NCBI GenBank assembly: GCA_020027305.1
Contig: JAHRAM010000192.1
Location: 1 to 24,191 of the forward strand
Direction: 5' to 3'
Source: Acidimicrobiia bacterium
GTDB lineage: Bacteria > Actinomycetota > Acidimicrobiia > Acidimicrobiales > Hopanoidiivorantaceae
DNA: 24,191 nt
The position numbers and the translations under genes are program-made. Shown piece by piece: positions 8,009 to 14,778 of this stretch (positions are counted from its first letter, which is position 1; each line of letters opens with the position of its first letter). The notes below the pieces were generated by a model. That model worked only from the letters and a program-made list of their open reading frames with translations, did not search any database and was not told the origin of the DNA.

Positions 8009-9268
8009 TTATGTCCTTATTTGTCCGTTTCCATGAACCACATATTTTGTAGCAGTCAATTCTTTAATCCCCATCGGCCCTCTGGCATGGAGTTTTTGTG
8101 TGCTGATTCCGATTTCAGCTCCAAACCCCAACTCCTCGCCATCTATAAAACGGGTGGAAGCATTGATTACGATACTTCCCGAATCAACCCCTCTCACAAA
8201 TTCTGCTGCTGCCGTCTCATCTGCTGTAATAATCGCCTCACTATGCCCAGAGTTATTAACGTTGATGTGGTCAATGGCATCTTTTAAGCTATCAACTATC
8301 TTCACCGACATTTTCATATCTAAATATTCAGTAGAAAAATCTGCGTCAGTAGCTTCACCGATTCCAGAAGAAATTTCGCGCGCCTGGCTATCGCCCACCA
8401 ACTCAACCCCTTCCAAAGACTTCACCGCTCTGGGAAGAAACTCACCAGCAATGTCTTTATGGATTACTAAAGATTCAGCGGCATTACAAACAGATGTGCG
8501 TTGAGTTTTTGCATTCACCAACACACTTTCAGCCATGTCAAGGTCAGCAGCAGAATCCACATAAACATGGCAGTTTCCATCCCCGTCAATAATGTATGGA
8601 ACCGTTGCATTTTCAAGGATTGAAGCGATGAGGTTTGGCCCGCCACGAGGAACAAGACAATCAATATATTGACGGAGCTGCATAAACTCAGCAGCTGACT
8701 CGTGAGAAGTGTCGCGCACCAATAACACAGCATCTTCTGGAAGCCCTGCTGACGCTATGGCATCTCTAAGGCACTCTTCAATTGCGATGTTTGAATTAAT
8801 AGCAGAACCCGACCCGCGCAAAAACGCAGCGTTGCCAGACTTAATACAAAGCCCCGCAGAATCACTTGTGACATTTGGGCGGCTTTCATAGATAATTGCG
8901 ACAACCCCCAGCGGAACCCTAATCTGTTCAACGGTCAATCCATTTGGGCGATCGGATTTATATAAGGTTTCACCAACTGGGTCAGGAAGCTCCACAACTT
9001 TTTCAAGCCCTCCCGCCATTGCCATGACACGATTTTCATTTAATGTCAATCGCTCAATCAGGTTGCTAGCAAGCCCGCTTTCTTCTGCTGCTGAAATATC
9101 TTTTTGATTTGCTCCTAATATAGCAGATACATTGTCACGCAAAACCGCAGCAGCCTTCTTTAGGGCATCGTTTTTTAATGCCGTCTCAGCCAACGCCATC
9201 TCACGGGCAGCTACTTGAGAACGTAGCGCCAGCTCAGCAATTGTTGAGGTAGTTGAAGATTTACCCAT
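8009..9268 (-). CDS. proA: Gamma-glutamyl phosphate reductase
   Basis: Second enzyme of proline synthesis: NADPH-dependent reduction of L-glutamyl 5-phosphate to glutamate 5-semialdehyde, cytosolic. 419 aa, the usual length. Family signatures are clear: RVPLGVVAIIYESRPNVT (117-134), the LCIKSGNAAFLRGSGSA segment (140-156), the catalytic cysteine C261 in TQRTSVCNAAES and the C-terminal STRFIDGEELGFGAEIGIST. The ATG at 9268 has no clear Shine-Dalgarno. The gene follows proB in the direction of transcription but is separated from it by an opposite-strand murJ-like gene, so it probably has its own promoter in 9269-9535. nadD and rsfS, which in my recollection often follow proA, are not present. 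Confidence 0.97.
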   Translation of the reverse strand: MGKSSTTSTIAELALRSQVAAREMALAETALKNDALKKAAAVLRDNVSAILGANQKDISAAEESGLASNLIERLTLNENRVMAMAGGLEKVVELPDPVGETLYKSDRPNGLTVEQIRVPLGVVAIIYESRPNVTSDSAGLCIKSGNAAFLRGSGSAINSNIAIEECLRDAIASAGLPEDAVLLVRDTSHESAAEFMQLRQYIDCLVPRGGPNLIASILENATVPYIIDGDGNCHVYVDSAADLDMAESVLVNAKTQRTSVCNAAESLVIHKDIAGEFLPRAVKSLEGVELVGDSQAREISSGIGEATDADFSTEYLDMKMSVKIVDSLKDAIDHINVNNSGHSEAIITADETAAAEFVRGVDSGSIVINASTRFIDGEELGFGAEIGISTQKLHARGPMGIKELTATKYVVHGNGQIRT

Positions 9269-9359
9269 TTAGTCAATTCTACTCAATTTAATCTGCCCAC
9301 TATTTTCAAATTTATAAAGACATTCTCATAACTATATTCATTTAGTCACCTTCTGTATT

Positions 9360-9375
9360 GTGCCAAAGATGGCAC
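9360..9375. promoter_or_regulatory. Inverted repeat between divergent proA and murJ
   Basis: GTGCCA-AAGA-TGGCAC, a perfect 6-bp inverted repeat with a 4-base centre, in the spacer between two divergent starts. No U-run follows on either strand. It could be an operator for one or both genes or a short mRNA hairpin. Confidence 0.4.
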
Positions 9376-9535
9376 TGTAATAACAATAACCCTATGACAG
9401 CTACAATCCTAAATCAAAATATCTTTACATTAACTACATAACTCAATCAACCCAATTAAGATTTTGAATACCCAACCCACTTACCCAAATAAACACTTAT
9501 ACATAAAATTATGTAAAACTATATTTACTAGACAA

Positions 9536-11206
9536 GTGACAAGCAGCGGAAGAAACGCCTCACGGGTAGCTACGGGAATTTTTGTCTCCCGAATAGTTGC
9601 AGTTGTACGAGAATCGTTTCTTGCTGCCTATCTTGGAACTCGCCTAGGAGGCGATGCTTTTGGGGCAGCACTTCGCATTCCAAAAGTTCTACAAAATCTT
9701 TTAGGTGAAGGTGCACTGTCGGCATCCTTTATTCCAATCTATTCTCAGCTACTAGAAGAAGGCGACCAAAAGCGAGCTAGAAATGTGGCTGGCGCAGTTT
9801 TAGGACTGCTCATTTTGTTGGTTGGAGCGCTCACAGTTCTAACAGTTCTACTGGCGCGCCCGATTGTGCTGATACTTGCACCTGGATTTTCTGGTGAAAA
9901 ATATGAACTCACCATAACCCTGCTTAGAATAATGGCACCAGGCATCGGTCTAATTGTGCTGGCAGCATGGTGCTTGGGAGTTCTAAACTCGCATAGAAAA
10001 TTCTTCCTCTCTTATGTAGCGCCTGCCTTCTGGAGTATAGCCATCATCATTGCCTGTGCCATAGCTGCCCTTGCCAATTGGACTGAAATGGGTATCGCCC
10101 GCTCAGTAGCCTATGGAGTGCTAATCGGCGGCGGCATACAATTTTTGGCTCAGCTACCTTTCGCCCTAAAAGTTGCTGGACACATTCGAATCACATTTAG
10201 CCTTCGCGCAAAAGCTGTGCGTCAAGTCTTCACAAGGTTTGGCCCAGCGGTGGCAGGAAGAGGTGTTGTCACCTTAGGTTCATATATTGACTTAATACTT
10301 GCCTCTCTACTTGCTACTGGAGCAGTCGCCATATTAGACCGAGCCCATGCCCTATACCTATTTCCTATAAGCATCTTTGCTCTCAGTATTGCAGCAGCTG
10401 ACCTGCCTGAGATTTCGAGAGAACATCGCTCCCCAGAAAAAGTAAGGGAGCGAATAATGCTTGGCGGAAGGCGAATAATGTTCTTTTTGCTCTTTATGAC
10501 AATCATCTTTATAGCAGGCGGGCACTCAATCGTCAGCGCCATCTATGAAAGAGTGAACTTTACATCTGACGACACCCTGATTGTTTGGCTGGTGCTTGCC
10601 ACCTATTGTCTTGGAATGTTAGCTTCAGGGCTATCTCGCATTTTACAAAATGCATCCTATGGATTGGGCGATGTGAAAAACCCTGCACGAATTGCTTTAG
10701 TTAGAATGGTGGTTTCAGTTGTGCTTGGTGTGATTTTAATGTTGCAGTTTGATAGATTTGGAATCCTCAACGGGGAATTCTTTCAGACTGGAAACCTGCC
10801 TGCATTTTCAACGCAAGATGTTTTAGTTACAAAAGATGGCACAGAATTTAGACATCTGGGTGCTATCGGCCTTGCCCTAGGTGCTATGTTTGGCTCTTGG
10901 ATAGAGTTCGCTCTTTTAAAAGAATTGGTTAGACGCAAATTAGGCAAAGAAAGACTTTTATTTATAAAGAACTTAGGAAAGATTTTACTAGGCGCAATTG
11001 TTTCAGCAACAATAGCCATTGCCCTCTCAATAGCTACAAGTGGAATTAATGGATTGCTTGCAGCTCCTATAGTTGTCTTCCCTTCTTCGCTTGCCTATGT
11101 TTTAATTGCGGCAAAATTTCAAAGCCCTGAAGCAAAAGGATTGCTCAAGCGCGTTAGAAATTTCAACCCTTTCAAACCAAAATCACTAGGTCGTCACGAT
11201 GAATAA
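9536..11206 (+). CDS. murJ: MurJ/MviN-like lipid II flippase
   Basis: Polytopic inner-membrane protein of the MOP superfamily, predicted to flip lipid II to the outer face for peptidoglycan synthesis. With the GTG start at 9536 it is 556 aa and begins just before the first membrane helix (ATGIFVSRIVAVVRESFL); a TTG at 9464 would add 24 residues in a stretch that looks noncoding (AT-rich, no hydrophobic segment). Arginines of VSRIVAVVRE and the Asp of GGDAFGA match conserved cavity residues of E. coli MurJ. The next motif reads LQNLLGEGALSASFIP where E. coli has LRR, so the arginine at E. coli position 52 is Gln here; I recall LQN variants from homologues in other phyla. About 13-14 hydrophobic segments follow. 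It lies opposite in strand between proA and proB, and its last 35 bp overlap the end of proB. Confidence 0.9.
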   Translation: MTSSGRNASRVATGIFVSRIVAVVRESFLAAYLGTRLGGDAFGAALRIPKVLQNLLGEGALSASFIPIYSQLLEEGDQKRARNVAGAVLGLLILLVGALTVLTVLLARPIVLILAPGFSGEKYELTITLLRIMAPGIGLIVLAAWCLGVLNSHRKFFLSYVAPAFWSIAIIIACAIAALANWTEMGIARSVAYGVLIGGGIQFLAQLPFALKVAGHIRITFSLRAKAVRQVFTRFGPAVAGRGVVTLGSYIDLILASLLATGAVAILDRAHALYLFPISIFALSIAAADLPEISREHRSPEKVRERIMLGGRRIMFFLLFMTIIFIAGGHSIVSAIYERVNFTSDDTLIVWLVLATYCLGMLASGLSRILQNASYGLGDVKNPARIALVRMVVSVVLGVILMLQFDRFGILNGEFFQTGNLPAFSTQDVLVTKDGTEFRHLGAIGLALGAMFGSWIEFALLKELVRRKLGKERLLFIKNLGKILLGAIVSATIAIALSIATSGINGLLAAPIVVFPSSLAYVLIAAKFQSPEAKGLLKRVRNFNPFKPKSLGRHDE

Positions 11207-12221
11207 ACTCATCGGTGGCTTTTTCAAACTCAGCTGATGAGCAGTTTGTCAAACCTTTAGCGATAATTTCACCTGCTAAATCTTTCACCTCAAGAGCATC
11301 GCCACTTTCAAATTCTCCTTCAACAGAAACAACCCCCACTGGCAAAAGAGACTTGCCCCCTTCAACAACTGCTTTTTTGGCGCCATCATCAACTGTTGCC
11401 ACCCCACAAACTGGAGCTGCAAACCCTATCCAGAGCTTTTTTGAAGATAGCTGCTGGTCTTTTGGTTTAAAAGTTGTGCCAACCGACTCACCTGAAACAG
11501 CTTTTGCCAAAACATTTTCTAAAAATGAGGAAGCTATGATGCAACTAATGCCCGACCAACTAGCTATTCTGGCCGCTGCCAGCTTAGATGCCATACCACC
11601 CCTTGCAGAATCAGATTGCGTTCCGCCCGCACCTTTTTCTAGTTCTTTATTGATTTCATCAATTTCACGAATTAACTCTGCATCTTTTTCTAATCTTGGA
11701 TCAGCAGTATAAACTCCCTCGGTATCAGTAAGCAAAATCAACTTATCAGCCCTGACCAAATGCGCCACCATAGCAGCTAATCTATCGTTGTCGCCAAAAC
11801 GGATTTCTTCATCAGTTATTGCATCGTTTTCATTGACAATGGGAACGACCCCTAGCTCCAGTAGCTTCTCAAGCACTGCACGGATGCGAAGATAGTGCTT
11901 GCGGTTTGAAAAATCTTCAAGGGTGACCAGCACCTGCCCCCCAACCAAACCATAGGAGTTCAACTCTTTTTCATAGATACTGAGCAACCTAGATTGCCCA
12001 ATAGTTGCAAGCGCCTGAAGGCTGAGATAGTCGCTGGGTTGCTCGGCTATATTTAAAGCTGGCTTTCCAGCAGCGATGGCAGCTGAAGTTACTAAGACTA
12101 CCTTTTTTCCATCCTTTTTTAACTCAGCAATTTGTTGAACCAACGACTCAATTTGAGCAACTTCCAAGTTGCCCATCTCGTCTGTCAAAGAAGATGTTCC
12201 GATTTTTACAACTACTATCAT
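11172..12221 (-). CDS. proB: Glutamate 5-kinase
   Basis: First enzyme of proline synthesis, phosphorylating glutamate to glutamyl 5-phosphate; usually feedback-inhibited by proline. 349 aa with the amino acid kinase domain (VVVKIGTSSL at 3-12, LVTSAAIAAGKPAL, VPIVNENDAITDEE, RFGDNDRLAAMVA, GAGGTQSDSARGGMASKLAAA in pieces) followed by a C-terminal PUA domain (about 265-345, VSVEGEFESGDALEVKD). The N-terminus is short but contains the kinase start. No Shine-Dalgarno is evident before the ATG. It follows obgE by 76 bp on the same strand, as is usual. Its final 35 bp are shared antisense with the end of murJ, leaving no room for an ordinary terminator. Confidence 0.97.
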   Translation of the reverse strand: MIVVVKIGTSSLTDEMGNLEVAQIESLVQQIAELKKDGKKVVLVTSAAIAAGKPALNIAEQPSDYLSLQALATIGQSRLLSIYEKELNSYGLVGGQVLVTLEDFSNRKHYLRIRAVLEKLLELGVVPIVNENDAITDEEIRFGDNDRLAAMVAHLVRADKLILLTDTEGVYTADPRLEKDAELIREIDEINKELEKGAGGTQSDSARGGMASKLAAARIASWSGISCIIASSFLENVLAKAVSGESVGTTFKPKDQQLSSKKLWIGFAAPVCGVATVDDGAKKAVVEGGKSLLPVGVVSVEGEFESGDALEVKDLAGEIIAKGLTNCSSAEFEKATDEFIHRDDLVILV

Positions 12222-12297
12222 TTTTAGTTTTGCTTAAAATTAACTTTTTGTTTTTTAGTGTTTTGCCTATTATTTATTTTGTTTTATTTTTTGGTTC

Positions 12298-13596
12298 TTA
12301 ATTGCTGTCAGCTTTATATTTTCCAGTCAGCAATTTTGAATCTTCGTAATATTCAAACTCGAGACCCTCGGCTTGAACCGTATCGCCATCTTTTGCTCCA
12401 GCCTTAGATAATACCTTATCTACGCCCAGCTGTGTTAATCTTTCTTGCACACACACAAGAGCTTCTGCATTTTCCAAATCGTAAAGGGCGGTAGCTCTAG
12501 ATATAGCTCTGCCTGTAAGTCGCCAAAAATTGCTATCGACTTTTTCTATATCAATAATTGGAGATTCAGAAACTGGATGATGAACGACCTCTCCTTTTGT
12601 TAGGTTTTCCTGCGCTAAATAATTTTCTCTTTCTTTTTGGAGCAGCTCTGCCATCTTGCCTTTGAGCTGTTGGATTCCCTCACCAGTTACAGATGAAACA
12701 CAAACATCCAAAAAGTCTGGCACCCCTTTTGGAATTTCAGTTTGAACATCTAACTTTGAGCCAACCAATATTCGTTCCCGCTTAGTCAAATCAGGGTTAT
12801 ATGTCTCAACCTCACTTAGCAAAATCTCAAGCTGTGCCTCTGGTGGAACTTCAGATGATAAATCCAGAAGAACTGCCATAACCTTGGCGCGCTCAATGTG
12901 ACGTAGAAACTGATGCCCCAAACCTTTTCCTTGACTTGCCCCTTCAATGAGCCCTGGAATATCTGCAACTGTGAAATCTACATCACCCATAACCACAACA
13001 CCTAAATTTGGCTCAAGAGTAGTGAACGGGTAATCTGCAATCTTAGGTTTGGCAGCAGAAATTCTTGAAATGAGAGTTGACTTTCCAACGTTAGGAAATC
13101 CAATCAAAGCAATATCTGCCAACAGCTTCAACTCAAGACGGAGAGTATGCTCAGCTACAGGTTCACCCAACTCAGCAAAATTCGGCGCCCTTCTTTTATT
13201 TGAAAGAAACCTTGCGCTACCCTTTCCGCCCTCTCCCCCAGCAGCTGCCATAAAACGACTGGCAGCACTATTTAAGTCAACGAGCTTTTCACCTTGCGCA
13301 TTAAACACTTGAGTTCCGATAGGCACAGAAATATTACAATCAGCACCAGTTGCCCCATGCTTCTTCTTGCCCTTACCTCGCTCGCCATTTTCTGCTCGCT
13401 GGTGAGGATGTTGCGTTAAATGAATTAATGATGAAGTTCCCGCATTAGTAGCAATCCAAACATTTCCGCCGTCTCCGCCGTCTCCGCCGTCAGGGCCTCC
13501 TCTAGGAATATGAGCTTCTCGCCTAAAAGAAATACACCCATCACCCCCATCTCCACCTCTCACATAGATTTGGCACTCATCTACAAAGTTTGACAA
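12298..13596 (-). CDS. obgE: Obg family GTPase (ObgE/CgtA)
   Basis: Ribosome-associated GTPase for large-subunit assembly and stress control. 432 aa: glycine-rich Obg fold (1-160, with repeated GGDGGD), G domain and C-terminal OCT domain (about 345-425). G1 is GFPNVGKST (166-174), G3 DIPG (212-215), G5 SSVTGEG (301-307). The G4 guanine-specificity motif reads SKLD (280-283) rather than the standard NKxD. The start is a TTG at 13596: MSNFVDECQIYVRGGDGG aligns with the family N-terminus and no in-frame ATG precedes it. It follows rpmA after a 204-bp spacer. Confidence 0.97.
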   Translation of the reverse strand: MSNFVDECQIYVRGGDGGDGCISFRREAHIPRGGPDGGDGGDGGNVWIATNAGTSSLIHLTQHPHQRAENGERGKGKKKHGATGADCNISVPIGTQVFNAQGEKLVDLNSAASRFMAAAGGEGGKGSARFLSNKRRAPNFAELGEPVAEHTLRLELKLLADIALIGFPNVGKSTLISRISAAKPKIADYPFTTLEPNLGVVVMGDVDFTVADIPGLIEGASQGKGLGHQFLRHIERAKVMAVLLDLSSEVPPEAQLEILLSEVETYNPDLTKRERILVGSKLDVQTEIPKGVPDFLDVCVSSVTGEGIQQLKGKMAELLQKERENYLAQENLTKGEVVHHPVSESPIIDIEKVDSNFWRLTGRAISRATALYDLENAEALVCVQERLTQLGVDKVLSKAGAKDGDTVQAEGLEFEYYEDSKLLTGKYKADSN

Positions 13597-13756
13597 ATTC
13601 TCTTTACTCTTTTTATTTTGGCAATTTAGTTTTTAGGTTAAAGCACAGTTGATAAAAAATCTTCTGTTTTATTTGTTTCGCTTTTTTGTCTGTTTCGATT
13701 TTTTGTTTATTTCAGCTTTTTAAAAGTAGTGCCTTCTTAGATTATGTGTTGCTAAG
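13597..13756. repeat. obgE-rpmA spacer with 17-bp tandem repeat
   Basis: Noncoding, T-rich on plus (A-rich in the mRNA). Units at 13675-13691 and 13692-13708 both read GTTTCG(C/A)TTTTTTGT(C/T)T, with a degenerate partial third copy after them. No terminator is visible. Confidence 0.6.
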
Positions 13757-13804
13757 GCTATATATTTTTGAGGCTATATATTGTTCAAGCTATATATTTG
13801 CTAG
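13757..13804. repeat. 16-bp x3 tandem repeat at the end of rpmA
   Basis: Three 16-bp units begin at 13757, 13773 and 13789; each starts GCTATATATT, the last six bases vary. The third unit runs through the rpmA stop codon (13801-13803), so the array abuts and slightly overlaps the gene end. Confidence 0.8.
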
Positions 13805-14055
13805 ACACTTGATGTAACATCTACCATTTTTCTATTGCGGCGACTAGTGAAGCTAACAACCCCATCAGCTGTGGCAAACAATGTGTCGTCTCCACCTTTA
13901 CCGACATTTTTGCCTGGATGGATTTTAGTTCCGCGCTGGCGGATTATAATAGCACCTGCTCTAACGAAGTTTCCATCGTGTGCTTTAACGCCCAGTCGCT
14001 TGGATTTTGAATCGCGGCCGTTTCTTGTCGAGCCGCCTCCTTTTGTTTTTGACAT
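13801..14055 (-). CDS. rpmA: 50S ribosomal protein L27
   Basis: 84 aa, typical length. Begins MSKTKGGGSTRNGRDS and contains GNFVRAGAIIIRQRG and HPGKNVGKGGDDTLFA, the L27 signature; its N-terminal tail reaches the peptidyl transferase centre. AAAGGA about 9 nt upstream of the ATG supports the start. Unlike most bacteria, where rplU and rpmA are nearly adjacent, a 278-bp spacer separates them here. Confidence 0.98.
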   Translation of the reverse strand: MSKTKGGGSTRNGRDSKSKRLGVKAHDGNFVRAGAIIIRQRGTKIHPGKNVGKGGDDTLFATADGVVSFTSRRNRKMVDVTSSV

Positions 14056-14333
14056 GTCTTTGTTCCTTTCTCTGCCCTTTTGCTCTTTGTCTTTTTATCT
14101 TTATTTTTTATCCGTGTATTTTCTTGTTCTTTTATTCTTTTTTATTTTTTGCCCTTGCATCTTGTGTATTTTTATCCTTTTATTTTTTGCTATCCCTTGT
14201 TTGGCTCTTTTTTCTGTGCTGTGCTTATTTTTTGAGCTGTTTCTTTCTTTTCTGTGCTGTGCTTCTTTTTTGTGCGTGCTTTTTCCAGATTCTCTTGTGC
14301 CTTGCTTCTACCTTCTAGTTTATTTTAGAAATA
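14056..14333. other. Unusually long purine-rich rplU-rpmA spacer
   Basis: 278 bp, almost entirely T and C on plus (A/G in the mRNA), with no gene I can support and no clear terminator. It contains TCTGTGCTGTGCTT twice (14213-14226 and 14251-14264, 38 bp apart) and degenerate repeats of TTTTATTTTTTGC. Hydrophobic Leu/Phe/Cys-rich open frames on the plus strand are products of this base bias. Confidence 0.6.
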
Positions 14334-14651
14334 TTATTTTGCTGATTTGGCTTTTATGTCGGTAACTTCAATTCGTGAATACTTCTGGCGATGTCCATAG
14401 CGCTTCCGCTGATTAGCAGAAGACTTATATGTGAAGCCTGTTATTTTTGGGCCCTTAACTTCTTCAAGCACCTTTGCAGATATTTGAAACTTCTTTAAGT
14501 CAGAAGGTGTAGATACAACTTTTTTTCCATCAACAACAAGCACTGGCTCAAGGTTGAGTGTCTTTTTGCTAGTGCTAAGCAATTCCACATCTAACTGTTG
14601 ACCTTTTTCAACACGATATTGTTTGCCGCCAGTTTTTATTATTGCATACAT
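14334..14651 (-). CDS. rplU: 50S ribosomal protein L21
   Basis: 105 aa, typical length. MYAIIKTGGKQYRVEKGQ at the start and YKSSANQRKRYGHRQKYSRI near the end are the L21 signature; the protein binds 23S rRNA in the 50S subunit. No Shine-Dalgarno is seen: the ATG follows an A/T-only stretch. It follows rne after a 127-bp spacer. Confidence 0.98.
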   Translation of the reverse strand: MYAIIKTGGKQYRVEKGQQLDVELLSTSKKTLNLEPVLVVDGKKVVSTPSDLKKFQISAKVLEEVKGPKITGFTYKSSANQRKRYGHRQKYSRIEVTDIKAKSAK

Positions 14652-14674
14652 TTTTTTATAATTCTTATAAATTT

Positions 14675-14724
14675 TTTATCTTAATTGTTTTTTGTTTTAT
14701 TTATCTTAATTGTTTTGTTTGCCT
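14675..14724. repeat. 25-bp tandem repeat upstream of rplU
   Basis: Two 25-bp units, 14675-14699 and 14700-14724, share TTTATCTTAATTGTTTT and diverge slightly after it. They lie in the rne-rplU spacer, 24 bp before the rplU start on the transcript. Confidence 0.7.
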
Positions 14725-14778
14725 TGCTATAAGCAACCCTATACTTTTTAATATTCCCCTATCAAATTATTTTAAGGC

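Noticed and set aside
8100..8504. 134-codon plus-strand open frame
   Set aside because: Antisense to the conserved C-terminal half of proA; sequence is the mirror of a well-conserved enzyme.
11215..11712. 165-codon plus-strand open frame just after murJ
   Set aside because: Antisense to proB (kinase C-terminal part and PUA domain); no start signal and Ser/Pro-rich shadow composition.
12298..13596. obgE start as a possible truncation because no ATG is present
   Set aside because: The TTG at 13596 gives a protein that begins exactly where Obg proteins do; a non-ATG start is enough to explain it.
13757..13804. CRISPR-like array
   Set aside because: Period is 16 bp with a 10-bp core and no spacers of CRISPR length; no cas genes.
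14056..14333. Possible riboswitch or L21 autoregulatory leader
   Set aside because: No stable paired elements can be seen in this nearly purine-only transcript segment.
13835..14365. Hydrophobic Leu/Phe/Cys-rich plus-strand frames resembling membrane proteins
   Set aside because: The composition follows from the T/C-rich strand of the rplU-rpmA spacer and from antisense rpmA; no basic flanks or topology pattern and no ribosome-binding site.
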